Shown here: piece by piece, positions 44,081 to 52,494 of the stretch | How the letters are laid out: each line of letters opens with the position of its first letter | How positions within the stretch are numbered: position 1 is the first letter of the stretch | DNA from: Streptomyces sp. MH60 | GTDB lineage: Bacteria > Actinomycetota > Actinomycetes > Streptomycetales > Streptomycetaceae | DNA length: 64,000 nucleotides | Direction of reading: 5' to 3' | Assembly: GCF_002939385.1 (NCBI RefSeq) | Contig: NZ_MULI01000004.1 | Coordinates: forward strand, 62,001-126,000 | Notes under the pieces: generated by a model | Told to the model about the DNA's origin: nothing | Databases searched by the model: none | The model's input: only the letters and a program-made list of their open reading frames with translations | Translations under genes and position numbers: made by a program

Positions 44081-45838
44081 ATGTCCCACACGACGACCGA
44101 CGAACCCGCGCGGCGAGCGAGCGGGGCCACCGTCCCGGTACTCGCGTTCGCGGGCATCGTCGTCGCGGTGATGCAGACCCTGCTGGTCCCGGTCATCAAG
44201 GACCTGCCCCGACTTCTGGACACCTCACCCAGCAACGCCACCTGGGTCCTGACCTCCACGCTCCTGTCCGGAGCCGTGGCCACCCCGATCATGGGCCGGC
44301 TCGGCGACCTGTTCGGCAAGCGCCGCATGCTGATCGCCAGCCTGTCGGTGATGGTCGTCGGCGCACTGCTCAGCGCGCTCACCGACGCCCTGATCCCGAT
44401 GATCGTCGGCCGTACGCTCCAGGGCTTCGCGATGGGCGCCATACCCCTCGGCATCGGCCTGATGCGCGACATGCTGCCCCGTGAGCGGCTGGGCTCGGCG
44501 ATGGCGCTGATGAGTTCCTCGATCGGCGTCGGCGGCGGCCTCGCGCTGCCCGCCGCGGCCCTGGTCGCGCAGCACACCGACTGGCACGTCCTGTACTACG
44601 GCGCCGCCGGCCTCGGTGTCGTCTCCATCGCCCTGACCCTGCTGGTCGTGCCGGAGTCCCCGCTGCGCGCCAAGGGCTCCTTCGACCTGCCGGGCGCGCT
44701 GGGCCTGACGGCCGGTCTGATCCTCTTCCTGCTGCCGATCAGCAAGGGCAGCGACTGGGGCTGGTCGTCGCCCACCACGCTCGGCCTGTTCGCCGCCGCC
44801 GTCGTGGTCCTGCTCCTGTGGGGCCTGATGGAGCTGCGCGTCGCGGCCCCGCTGGTCGACCTGCGCACCACGGCGCGCCGCGAGGTGCTGCTCACCAACC
44901 TCGCCTCGATCATGGTCGGCGTCTCCTTCTTCGTCATCTCCCTCGTCCTGCCGCAGCTCCTCCAGCTGCCCTCCGAGACCGGCTACGGCCTCGGTCAGTC
45001 GATGGTCGTCGCGGGCCTGTGCGTGGCCCCGCTGGGCCTGACGATGATGTTCACCGCCCCGGTCTACGCCCGCCTGTCCGCCCGCTACGGCCCCCGCACC
45101 ACCCTCATCATCGGCCTGGTGATCATCGGGATCGGCTACGCCGGCGGCCTCGGCCTGATGAGCGCCGCCTGGCAGACCGTCGTCACCTCGGTGCTGATCG
45201 GCGCGGGCATCGGCCTCGCCTACTCCTCCCTGCCCGCCCTGATCATCAGCGCGGTCCCGGCCTCCGAGACGGGCGCCGCCAACGGCCTCAACACGCTGAT
45301 GCGGTCCATCGGTACGTCGGTGTCGAGCGCCGTCATCGGCATGGTGCTCGCCAACACGGCGAACGACGCGGGCGGTGTCGCCGTCCCCACCCTGCACGGC
45401 TTCCGCGTCTCCTTCATGATCGCGGCGGGCGCCGTCGTCGTCGGCCTGGTGCTGGCCTTCTTCCTCCCGCGCCGCACCCCGTCCGCGGTCTCGCAGCTGC
45501 GGGCGAGCAGCGAGGAGGACGCGAACCTGGCCCGCGCCGAGCAGGCGCTCGCCGGGGCCGGACAGCCGCCGCACGGCTTCCGCGGCCGGGTGCTGGCCGC
45601 CGACGGCGCCCCCGTCCCCCGCGCCAAGGTCACGCTCATCGACCGGCACGGACGGCAGGCGGGCGCGACCCTCTCCGCGGGCGACGGCAGCTACGCCCTC
45701 GCCGTGCCCGCCGAGGGCCCGTACGTCCTGGCCGCCCGCGCCGCGGGCCACGCCCCGCTCGCCCACGCGGCCACCCACGGCGGCGACCGCCCGGTCGACC
45801 TGGACCTGTCGCTGCCGGGCGAGACGGTCCCGGCCTGA
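44081..45838 (+). CDS. MFS exporter fused to a C-terminal carboxypeptidase-regulatory-like domain
   Basis: The protein has 585 residues. Fourteen membrane helices occupy residues 1-460 (motif A in GRLGDLFGKRRMLIA; SFDLPGALGLTAGL between the halves). A helical linker (about 465-495) leads to a beta-sandwich of about 85 residues (HGFRGRVLAADGAPVPRAKVTLIDRHGRQ, then AGDGSYALAVPAEGPYVLAARAAGHAP). That last part is the typical carboxypeptidase-regulatory/Ig-like pattern. With an even helix number the domain would be cytoplasmic. The ATG at 44081 has ggcctggaggc upstream; the in-frame ATG at 44000 is in the promoter. Confidence 0.9.
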   Translation: MSHTTTDEPARRASGATVPVLAFAGIVVAVMQTLLVPVIKDLPRLLDTSPSNATWVLTSTLLSGAVATPIMGRLGDLFGKRRMLIASLSVMVVGALLSALTDALIPMIVGRTLQGFAMGAIPLGIGLMRDMLPRERLGSAMALMSSSIGVGGGLALPAAALVAQHTDWHVLYYGAAGLGVVSIALTLLVVPESPLRAKGSFDLPGALGLTAGLILFLLPISKGSDWGWSSPTTLGLFAAAVVVLLLWGLMELRVAAPLVDLRTTARREVLLTNLASIMVGVSFFVISLVLPQLLQLPSETGYGLGQSMVVAGLCVAPLGLTMMFTAPVYARLSARYGPRTTLIIGLVIIGIGYAGGLGLMSAAWQTVVTSVLIGAGIGLAYSSLPALIISAVPASETGAANGLNTLMRSIGTSVSSAVIGMVLANTANDAGGVAVPTLHGFRVSFMIAAGAVVVGLVLAFFLPRRTPSAVSQLRASSEEDANLARAEQALAGAGQPPHGFRGRVLAADGAPVPRAKVTLIDRHGRQAGATLSAGDGSYALAVPAEGPYVLAARAAGHAPLAHAATHGGDRPVDLDLSLPGETVPA

Positions 45839-45862
45839 CCCCACCCGGCCCCGGCCGGTCCC

Positions 45863-45897
45863 CGCACCCCCTGTCGCACCACGCGGCAGGGGGTGCG
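45863..45897 (+). terminator. Terminator after the fused MFS gene
   Basis: The perfect 11-bp arms cgcaccccctg (45863-45873) and cagggggtgcg (45887-45897) close a 13-base loop 25 bases beyond the stop. Confidence 0.8.
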
Positions 45898-45951
45898 GCA
45901 GCATGGGGCGCCGGCACACCCCCGCCACCGGACCGGCGCCCCCGTCCCCAC

Positions 45952-45980
45952 GCACCCGCACCCGCACCCGCACCCGCACC
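45952..45980. repeat. GCACCC hexamer repeat upstream of a methyltransferase
   Basis: Four perfect gcaccc units and a fifth partial one end 4 bases before the ribosome site gaaagg of the gene at 45995. Confidence 0.75.
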
Positions 45981-45994
45981 ACCGAAAGGCCCCC

Positions 45995-46675
45995 ATGACC
46001 GCGGCCCCCGACTCCATCCCCGACTCCGCTCCCTCCCCCTCCCCCGACGTCCTGGCCGTCTTCGAGGCCGCGAAGGGGTTCATGCCCGCGCACGAGGGCC
46101 GCGCGCTGTACGCCGCCGCCGTGGCGGCGGGCGGGCTCGGGCTGCCGCTGCTGGAGGTCGGCACCTACTGCGGGCGCTCCACCGTGCTGCTGGCCGACGC
46201 GGCCCGCCGGGCCGGGGTCACCGCGCTCACCGTCGACCACCACCGGGGCAGCGAGGAGCAGCAGCCGGGCTGGGACTACCACGACCCGGAGACGGTCGAC
46301 CCGGAGCTGGGCGTGATGGACACCCTGCCCACCTTCCGCCGCACCCTGCACCGGGCCGGTCTGGAGGAGCACGTGGTCGCCCTGGTCGGACGCTCCCCCC
46401 AGGTCGCGGCGGTCTGGAACACCCCGCTCGGCCTCGTCTTCATCGACGGCGGCCACACCGACGAGCACGCGAACGCCGACTACGAGGGCTGGGCCCCGCA
46501 CGTGGCCGACGGCGGGCTGCTGGTCATCCACGACGTCTTCCCGGACCCGGCCGACGAGTTCACCGGCCAGGCCCCGTACCGGGTCTACCTCAGGGCGCTG
46601 GCGTCCGGCGCGTTCACCGAGGTCGCCGCGACCGACTCGCTGCGCGTCCTGCGGCGAACCGGCGCGGGGATCTGA
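45995..46675 (+). CDS. Class I SAM-dependent methyltransferase (Methyltransf_24 type)
   Basis: The protein has 226 residues. The SAM loop is LLEVGTYCGRSTVLLADAA (about 53-71), followed by ALTVDHHRGS and the acidic LVFIDGGHTDEHANADYEGW with LLVIHDVFPDP, as in small-molecule O-methyltransferases of the cephalosporin-hydroxylase-like group. The substrate is unknown. A Pro/Ser leader of about 20 residues precedes the fold. The ATG at 45995 has gaaagg upstream. It stands 22 bases before an amidase gene on the same strand and may be co-transcribed with it. Confidence 0.87.
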   Translation: MTAAPDSIPDSAPSPSPDVLAVFEAAKGFMPAHEGRALYAAAVAAGGLGLPLLEVGTYCGRSTVLLADAARRAGVTALTVDHHRGSEEQQPGWDYHDPETVDPELGVMDTLPTFRRTLHRAGLEEHVVALVGRSPQVAAVWNTPLGLVFIDGGHTDEHANADYEGWAPHVADGGLLVIHDVFPDPADEFTGQAPYRVYLRALASGAFTEVAATDSLRVLRRTGAGI

Positions 46676-46697
46676 GGGCACGGTTAGAGTCGCTGAC

Positions 46698-47687
46698 GTG
46701 TCGTACACAGGCCCGGACTTCGACCCTCCCCACCCCCGCCGCTCCCCGCTGCGCCGCCCGCTGACCGTGGCGGTCGCCGCGCTCGTGCCCGGGGCGCTGC
46801 TCGGCTGGGGGGTGTACGCGGCGGTCGGCGGCCCGGACGACGGGGGCGGCGACAGCGGCCGCGCGGCGGGCGTACGGACGTCGGCGGCTGCCTCGTCCGA
46901 CGCCCCCGGCTCCCCGGGCCGCGACGCCAGGAAGCCCGCGGGTCCGTCACCGGCGCCCACGTCCGAGAAGCCGTCCGCGTCCGCCTCGAAGTCCGCGCCC
47001 GCCGCGGGCTCCGGCACCCTCAAGGGCAAGGTCGTCGTCATCGACCCGGGCCACAACCCCGCCAACTTCCGGCACGCGTCCGAGATCAACCGCAAGGTGA
47101 ACGTCGGTACGCACTGGAAGGAGTGCGACACCACGGGCACGGCCACCGACGCGGGCTGGCCCGAGGCGAAGTTCACCCTCGACGTGGCCCACCGGCTGCG
47201 CACCCTGCTGGAGGCGCAGGGCGCGACGGTGAAGCTGACGCAGGACGGCAACCGTCCGTACGGACCCTGTGTGGACGAGCGGGCCCGGATCGGCAACGAG
47301 GCGAAGGCCGACGCCGCGATCTCGATCCACGCCGACGGGTCGGGGGCCGGCAACCGCGGCTTCCACGTGATCCTGCCGGGGCAGGTGCACGACGGGCCCG
47401 CCGACACCCGTGCGATCGTGGCGCCCTCCGCCGAACTGGGCGAGCGGGTCGCGGGCGGTTTCGTGCGGGTCACGGGCACCGCACCCGCCAACTACCTCGG
47501 CGACGGCACCGGTCTGGTCACGCGCACGGACCTGGGCGGTCTCAATCTGTCAACGGTTCCCAAGGTGTTCATCGAGTGCGGCAACATGCGCGACGGCAAG
47601 GACGCGGCCCTGCTGACCAGCGGCAGTTGGCGGCAGAAGGCGGCGCAAGGGATGTCTGAGGGAATCGTGAGTTTCCTGCGCGGGTAG
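46698..47687 (+). CDS. Membrane-anchored N-acetylmuramoyl-L-alanine amidase (Amidase_3)
   Basis: The protein has 329 residues. An N-terminal anchor (about 20-45; LTVAVAALVPGALLGWGVYAAVGG) and a Ser/Ala/Pro stalk (about 55-105) precede the zinc amidase domain. Its ligands lie in VVIDPGHNP (His), the following glutamate region, and AISIHADGS (His); the catalytic glutamate lies in VFIECGNMRD. It cleaves the amide between MurNAc and the stem peptide during wall remodelling. The GTG at 46698 follows ggcacggttagag with only weak ribosome complementarity. Confidence 0.9.
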   Translation: MSYTGPDFDPPHPRRSPLRRPLTVAVAALVPGALLGWGVYAAVGGPDDGGGDSGRAAGVRTSAAASSDAPGSPGRDARKPAGPSPAPTSEKPSASASKSAPAAGSGTLKGKVVVIDPGHNPANFRHASEINRKVNVGTHWKECDTTGTATDAGWPEAKFTLDVAHRLRTLLEAQGATVKLTQDGNRPYGPCVDERARIGNEAKADAAISIHADGSGAGNRGFHVILPGQVHDGPADTRAIVAPSAELGERVAGGFVRVTGTAPANYLGDGTGLVTRTDLGGLNLSTVPKVFIECGNMRDGKDAALLTSGSWRQKAAQGMSEGIVSFLRG

Positions 47688-47725
47688 CGATCGGCGCTCC
47701 GGTCCCTGCGGACAGCCCCGAGGTC

Positions 47726-47744
47726 CGGACGATAGTGTCGTCCG
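47726..47744. promoter_or_regulatory. CGGACGA-N5-TCGTCCG dyad
   Basis: Perfect 7-base arms enclose tagtg, 102 bases upstream of the gene at 47846 and 39 bases after the amidase stop. It is too short and too far from U-rich sequence to be a convincing terminator, so I favour an operator. Confidence 0.4.
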
Positions 47745-47845
47745 TACGATGAGGGGCCACCCCCGCGCTTCACACCGGAACCTTTCGGCGCCATCGTGAC
47801 AGCGACGCCTCTACCGACGACGAGACGACCTACGAAGGACCTGAA

Positions 47846-48724
47846 GTGAATATCCGCTCGCTCACTCGAGGCGACGGCGTGGTGATCGGAGCAGCGGTGT
47901 TGCTGTTGATCGCGTCGTTCCTCGACATCTACTCGATCGACGGTGCGCCGGACAGCGCGGAGATCCCCAGCCTGTGGGGCAGTGGCTCGGTCGTGCTCGG
48001 TGTCGTCCTGGCGGGCGTCATCGGCGCCGCGCTCGTCGTCGTGAACCGCGCCATGCCGCAGCCCATGAAGGTGGCCGGTCTCGACCTCGGCCAGTTCGGC
48101 ACCGCGTTCACGGTCTTCGCCGCGTGGTGCGCGCTCGGCAACATCTTCGACCCGGCGGGCGCCTTCGACAACGACGGGGGCCTGGACAACATCGGGGCCG
48201 GGATCGGCCTGATCCTCGCCCTCATCGCCACGCTGCTCATGGCCGCCGCGGCCGTGGCCACGCCGCTGCTCCCCGCCCTCAAGGGCACCCTGATCCCGGC
48301 CCCCCGCCCGGCCGCGCCGCAGCCCTACGGCGGCCAGCCCCAGGGTGGTTACGGCTACCCGGGCGCCCAGCAGCAGCCGTACGGCGGCCAGCCGGGCCAC
48401 CCCGGGCAGCCGGGTCAGCCGGGTCCGGCCTTCGGCGGCCAGCCGCAGCCGGGGCAGCCCCAGCCCGGTCAGCCCCAGCCCGGTCAGCCGCAGGCACCGC
48501 AGCAGGCGCAGGCCCAGCCGGCCGGGGACTTCTCCCCGTTCTGGTTCGCCGTGCCGGTGCCGCGTCCGCTGTTCGCGGAGGACGGCTCCCCGACGCCGAT
48601 CGCCGAGCTGGCGCCGGGCACCTGGTACCTGGCCGTCGAGCAGCGCGGCGCCAACCTGGTCGCGCAGACCCAGGACGGCCGTCGCGGCGTCCTGCAGGAC
48701 ACCTCGGGCATCCAGCGCGGCTGA
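47846..48724 (+). CDS. Membrane protein with Pro-Gly-Gln repeat region (DUF5336-like)
   Basis: The protein has 292 residues. Four membrane helices (about 10-135) are followed by a PQPGQPGQ-type low-complexity region (about 155-220; repeats of QPGQPQPG). A conserved C-terminal segment then reads FSPFWFAVPVPRPLFAEDGSPTPIAELAPGTWYLAVEQRG. This layout occurs in mycobacterial and Streptomyces proteins of unknown function. The GTG at 47846 has gaaggac 6 bases upstream. A strong terminator follows. Confidence 0.82.
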   Translation: MNIRSLTRGDGVVIGAAVLLLIASFLDIYSIDGAPDSAEIPSLWGSGSVVLGVVLAGVIGAALVVVNRAMPQPMKVAGLDLGQFGTAFTVFAAWCALGNIFDPAGAFDNDGGLDNIGAGIGLILALIATLLMAAAAVATPLLPALKGTLIPAPRPAAPQPYGGQPQGGYGYPGAQQQPYGGQPGHPGQPGQPGPAFGGQPQPGQPQPGQPQPGQPQAPQQAQAQPAGDFSPFWFAVPVPRPLFAEDGSPTPIAELAPGTWYLAVEQRGANLVAQTQDGRRGVLQDTSGIQRG

Positions 48725-48751
48725 TCGCGCCGACGCCGCCGACACCTCAAC

Positions 48752-48787
48752 GGCCCCTCGTCCGGAACCGGTTCCGGACGGGGGGCC
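48752..48787 (+). terminator. Strong terminator after the PGQ-rich gene
   Basis: An 18-bp inverted repeat (48752-48769 against 48770-48787) with one mismatch is centred on the palindrome ggaaccggttcc. Confidence 0.8.
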
Positions 48788-48831
48788 GTCGGCACAGGTT
48801 TCCTCCGGGCCTGCGGGGCCATACGGAAGGC

Positions 48832-49119
48832 ATGTCTAGATACCACGGCTCCACCTCCGCCGGCCGGGCCATCGCGATCGTCGCGGACATCATGGCCTTC
48901 ATACTCGGCCTGTGGATCCTGATGTACCTGTTGGACGCCAACCGGGCCAACGACCTGGTGCAGTTCGTCCATGACGCGGCCAACTGGCTGGCCGGCTGGT
49001 CGCACGACCTCTTCACCTTCGACGAGGACTGGGCCCGGGTCGTCGCCGGCTACGGACTGGCCGCGGTCGTCTACCTCTTCGTCGGACACGCCGTCGCCAA
49101 TCGTCTCGGCCGTCACTGA
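48832..49119 (+). CDS. Small two-helix membrane protein
   Basis: The protein has 95 residues. Helices at about 10-34 (AIAIVADIMAFILGLWILMYLL) and 66-90 (VVAGYGLAAVVYLFVGHAVANRL) flank a loop with NWLAGWSHDLFTFDEDW, rich in Trp/Asp. It resembles small actinobacterial integral membrane proteins without known function. The ATG at 48832 has ggaagg directly upstream. It ends 16 bases before the stop of the convergent operon. Confidence 0.75.
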   Translation: MSRYHGSTSAGRAIAIVADIMAFILGLWILMYLLDANRANDLVQFVHDAANWLAGWSHDLFTFDEDWARVVAGYGLAAVVYLFVGHAVANRLGRH

Positions 49120-49135
49120 CCCCGGGCCCGGCCGC

Positions 49136-50224
49136 TCAGACGCAGCAGTCCGGGTCCAGTCCCCTGGGCAGCCGGTCGCCCGCGAAGACCTGGCAGGTGG
49201 CCTCGTGCCCGCCGAGCGCGGCGACGGCGAGCAGCAGCGAACCGGCCGTCCAGGTGGTCAGCTCGCGGGGCCATATGGCGTCGTCATCGAAGACGTAGCC
49301 CGTCCAGTACAGGCCGCTGTCCGCGTCCCGCAGGTGCTGGATGGACTGGAGGATCTCCAGGGCGTGGTCCGACTCCCCCACCGCCCACAGGGCGAGCGCG
49401 AGTTCGGCCGACTCGCCGCCCGTCACCCACGGGTTGGGGACGACGCAGCGCACGCCGAAGCCCGGGACCACGAAACGGTCCCAGCTCTCCTGGATGCGTG
49501 ACCTGGCCTCCGTGCCGGTCAGCGCGCCGCCCAGCACGGGGTAGTACCAGTCCATCGAGTAGCGGTCCTTGTCCAGGAACCGCTCCGGGTGGCGGCGGAT
49601 GGCGTGCCGCAGCGCGCCCGCCGCCAACTCCCAGTCGGGCTGCGGCTCTTCGCGCTGCTCGGCGATGGCGAGCGCGCAGCGCAGCGCCTGGTGGACGGAG
49701 GAACTGCCGGTCAGCAGCGCGTCCGTGGTGTCGGTGCCGTCGTCGTCCCGGCGCCAGCCGATCTGTCCGCCGGGCTGCTGGAGGCGCAGCACGAACTCGA
49801 CCGCCGCGTGGACGACGGGCCACATCCTCTCCAGGAAGGTGTCGTCGCCGGTGGCGAGGTAGTGGTGCCAGACGCCGACCGCGACGTAGGCGACGAAGTT
49901 GGTCTCCCGGCCGCGGTCGGTGACGTCGGCGAAGTCCCCGTCGGCGTAGGCGGCGTACCAGGAGCCGTCGGGGTTCTGGTGCCGGGCCAGCCACGCGTAC
50001 GCCCGCTCGGCGGCCTCGTGCTCGTCGGCCGTGTCCAGGGCCATGGCGGCCTCGACGTGGTCCCACGGGTCGAGGTGGTGTCCGCGGAACCACGGGATGG
50101 CGCCGTCCTCGCGCTGGACGGCGAGGATGCCGCGGACGGTCGCGGCGGCCTCGGCCTCGGTGAGGACGCCGGGCAGGACCAGGTGTTCGGTACGGGGAGT
50201 GCGGGGCGAGCGCGAGGTCGTCAC
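49136..50224 (-). CDS. Alpha/alpha-toroid protein (prenyltransferase/squalene-cyclase-like repeats)
   Basis: This 362-residue soluble protein has repeated helical units containing QxxxGSW-type motifs (ARHQNPDGSWYAAYADGDFAD; RLQQPGGQIGWRRDDDG; QHLRDADSGLYWTGY). This is the alpha/alpha-barrel fold of squalene cyclases and of glycoside hydrolase six-hairpin proteins. The cyclase DxDD motif is not present, so catalysis of that kind is unlikely. The start is a GTG at 50224 overlapping the methyltransferase stop (GTGA). It is third in the operon glycosyltransferase-methyltransferase-toroid, so it may trim or bind a glycan. Function unknown. Confidence 0.8.
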   Translation of the reverse strand: MTTSRSPRTPRTEHLVLPGVLTEAEAAATVRGILAVQREDGAIPWFRGHHLDPWDHVEAAMALDTADEHEAAERAYAWLARHQNPDGSWYAAYADGDFADVTDRGRETNFVAYVAVGVWHHYLATGDDTFLERMWPVVHAAVEFVLRLQQPGGQIGWRRDDDGTDTTDALLTGSSSVHQALRCALAIAEQREEPQPDWELAAGALRHAIRRHPERFLDKDRYSMDWYYPVLGGALTGTEARSRIQESWDRFVVPGFGVRCVVPNPWVTGGESAELALALWAVGESDHALEILQSIQHLRDADSGLYWTGYVFDDDAIWPRELTTWTAGSLLLAVAALGGHEATCQVFAGDRLPRGLDPDCCV

Positions 50225-50955
50225 GCGGCGTCCACCGGCGGCAGGTGCGGCTTGGTCGCGTAGGCCACGAAGCTCTTGCCGATCAGCGGGTTCAGGGCCT
50301 GCTCGGCGACCCGGGTGGCCAGCGGCTTCTTCATGATGTCCCACACCAGCAGCTTGTGGTACGCCCGCACCGGCAGCGCCTTGTCGTTGTCGACGCCGAA
50401 CGCGCACTTCAGCCACCAGTACGGCGAGTGCAGCGCGTGCGCGTGGTGGGTGCCGTACGGCTTGAGCCCGGCCTCGCGGATGCGGGCGAGGAGCTGGTCG
50501 GCCCGGTAGATGCGGATGTGGCCGCCCTCGACCTCGTGGTAGGCGTCGGAGAGGGTCCAGCAGACCTTCTCGGGGCCGTAGCGCGGCACGGTGATCGCGA
50601 TGCGCCCGCCGGGCTTGAGGACGCGGACCATCTCGGCGAGGACGCCCTTGTCGTCGGGGATGTGCTCCATCACCTCGGAGATGATGACGACGTCGAAGGA
50701 CTCGTCCGGGAAGGGCAGGGCCAGGGCGTCGCCCTCCATGGCGGTGGCGGTGGCGCCGGCCGGGGCCTCACCGGCCTCCTCCATCGCGGCGAACCACTGG
50801 GCGACCTCGCGGATCTCCTCGGCGTTCCGGTCCAGCGCGACGACCCTGGCCCCGCGCCGGTAGCACTCGAACGCGTGCCGGCCGGCGCCGCAGCCGAGGT
50901 CCAGGACGCGGTCGCCCGGGGCGAGCGGGAACCGGGAGAAGTCGACGGTCAGCAC
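50221..50955 (-). CDS. Class I SAM-dependent methyltransferase
   Basis: The protein has 244 residues. SAM motif I is RVLDLGCGAGRHAFEC (about 16-31), then VVALDRNAEEI and the Methyltransf_11 signature FDVVIISEVMEHIPDDKGVLAEMVRVLKPGGRIAITVPR. The C-terminal part (HSPYWWLKCAFGVDN) is typical of sugar or lipid methyltransferases in glycan clusters. It begins with a GTG at 50955 inside the end of the glycosyltransferase gene (7-base overlap) and is coupled to the toroid gene downstream. Confidence 0.9.
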   Translation of the reverse strand: MLTVDFSRFPLAPGDRVLDLGCGAGRHAFECYRRGARVVALDRNAEEIREVAQWFAAMEEAGEAPAGATATAMEGDALALPFPDESFDVVIISEVMEHIPDDKGVLAEMVRVLKPGGRIAITVPRYGPEKVCWTLSDAYHEVEGGHIRIYRADQLLARIREAGLKPYGTHHAHALHSPYWWLKCAFGVDNDKALPVRAYHKLLVWDIMKKPLATRVAEQALNPLIGKSFVAYATKPHLPPVDAA

Positions 50956-52340
50956 GTGGCCCTGCTTTCGGGGTAGACGCCGGTGTCACTGGTGGTCGGG
51001 GTCGCGGGCACGATCCTCGGGGTGGTCGTGGGGGCGGAGCCGATGGCCTCGCGGTAACGGGCGACGGTGCCCTCGGCGGCGCGCGCCCAGGTGAAGTGCC
51101 GCAGTACGCGTTCACGTCCGGCGGCGCCGAGCCTGACCCGCAGTTCGCGGTCGCCCAGCAGCCGGTTCAGCCCGGCGGCCAGCGCGTCGGCGTCGCCCGG
51201 CGGCACCGCGAGGCAGGTCTCCCCGTCGGGTCCGGCGACCTCGGGGACCGCCCCGCCGGTGGTGGCGAGCAGCGCCGTGCCGGTCGCCATGGCCTCGGCG
51301 GCGGGCAGCGAGAACCCCTCGTACAGCGACGGCACGCACGCGACCTCCGACGAGCGCACCAGGTCGACCAGTTCGGCGTCGGAGATGCCCTTGACGAACT
51401 CGACGGCGCCTTCGAGGCCGTAGCGCTCGATCGCCTGGGCGACGGGCCCCTCGGCGGGCCGCTTGCCGACGACGACGAGGTGGGCCCGGGGATGCTCGGT
51501 GCGCGCCTTCGCGAGCGCCTCGACGAGGAAGACCAGGCCCTTGAGCGGCACGTCCGCGCTGGACGTCGTCACGATCCGGCCCGGCACCCGGGGCACCGAC
51601 GGGTCGGGCGAGAACAGGTCGGTGTCGGCACCGATGTGGACGACGTGGATGCGGTCGTCCCGCACGCCGAGGTGGTCGACGATCTCCTGGCGGGAGGTGC
51701 CGGAGACGGTGAGCACGGAGGGCAGGCGGCGCGCGACGCGTTTCTGCATCCGGGTGAAGGCGTACCAACGGCGCACGGAGTAGCGGCGCTTGCGGCTGTC
51801 CGCGGCGTCGAGTTCCAGCTGCCGGTCGACGGTGATGGGGTGGTGGATGGTGGTGACGAGGGGTGCGCCCACGTCGCCCAGCAGGCCGTAGCCGAGGGTC
51901 TGGTTGTCGTGCACGACGTCGAAGTCGCCACGACGGGACCGCAGATGGCGGCGGGCGCGCAGCGAGAACGTCAGCGGCTCCGGGAAGCCGCCGGTCCACA
52001 TCGTGCCGACCTCGAGCGCGTCGATCCAGTCGCGGTACTCGCCGCGCTTCGGGGTGCGGAAGGGGTCGGGCTGGCGGTAGAGGTCGAGGCTGGGCAGCTC
52101 GGTGAGGGACAGCCGGTCCTCGCGCCCGTCCAGGACGTCCAGGACGGGATAGGGCTGGGCGCCGATGACCTCGACGCGGTGGCCGAGGCGGGCCAGTTCG
52201 CGGGAGAGGTGGCGGACGTAGACGCCCTGGCCGCCGCAGAACGGGTTCCCCTTGTAGGTGAGGAGTGCGATGCGCAGCGGTGGCGAGCCGTCGGCGGCGG
52301 GCTCCGGACGGGGACCCCTCTGACTGGCCTCGGCGGTCAC
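50949..52340 (-). CDS. GT4-family glycosyltransferase
   Basis: The protein has 463 residues. A GT-B fold opens IALLTYKGNPFCGGQGVYVRHLSRELARLGHRVEVIG, with the glycine-rich acceptor loop. The donor half has VTTSSADVPLKGLVFLVEAL, and the EX7E element lies in SLYEGFSLPAAEAMATGTALLATTGGAVPEV. It transfers a sugar from an NDP-sugar or GDP-mannose with retention. I chose the GTG at 52340 (agaaggggg upstream); an in-frame GTG at 52376 is possible. First gene of a three-gene operon whose promoter carries a KstR-type box. Confidence 0.9.
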   Translation of the reverse strand: MTAEASQRGPRPEPAADGSPPLRIALLTYKGNPFCGGQGVYVRHLSRELARLGHRVEVIGAQPYPVLDVLDGREDRLSLTELPSLDLYRQPDPFRTPKRGEYRDWIDALEVGTMWTGGFPEPLTFSLRARRHLRSRRGDFDVVHDNQTLGYGLLGDVGAPLVTTIHHPITVDRQLELDAADSRKRRYSVRRWYAFTRMQKRVARRLPSVLTVSGTSRQEIVDHLGVRDDRIHVVHIGADTDLFSPDPSVPRVPGRIVTTSSADVPLKGLVFLVEALAKARTEHPRAHLVVVGKRPAEGPVAQAIERYGLEGAVEFVKGISDAELVDLVRSSEVACVPSLYEGFSLPAAEAMATGTALLATTGGAVPEVAGPDGETCLAVPPGDADALAAGLNRLLGDRELRVRLGAAGRERVLRHFTWARAAEGTVARYREAIGSAPTTTPRIVPATPTTSDTGVYPESRATC

Positions 52341-52392
52341 TCTGGGCCCCCTTCTCACTGCGCTGTCCCGCGACACTACGTCGGGAGGTTAA

Positions 52393-52410
52393 TCTAGAAC
52401 AAGTTTCAGA
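52393..52410. promoter_or_regulatory. KstR-type operator between divergent genes
   Basis: TAGAACAAGTTTCA (52395-52408) fits the mycobacterial KstR consensus TnnAACnnGTTnnA at every fixed position. The flanks extend it to an 18-base dyad (TCT...AGA). It lies between the glycosyltransferase operon (start 52340) and the KstR-like gene (52495), so one protein could control both. Confidence 0.75.
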
Positions 52411-52494
52411 CTTGATCGTCAGCGGCTTCGAATCTACCGGCAGGTAGCCGGGCTGTGACGAGTGGATCAGGTGATTCACGCCACGGGGGAGAAG

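Noticed and set aside
44225..47491. Very long minus-strand open frame (over 1,000 codons)
   Set aside because: It lies opposite the MFS, methyltransferase and amidase genes and has the low-information Gly/Arg/Ala-rich composition of an antisense frame in high-GC DNA.
47726..47744. Intrinsic terminator of the amidase gene
   Set aside because: The stem is only 7 bases with no T-run; an operator is equally or more likely.
49136..50224. Squalene/hopene cyclase activity
   Set aside because: QxxxGSW-like helices are present but the catalytic DxDD motif is not, and the neighbours are glycan enzymes.
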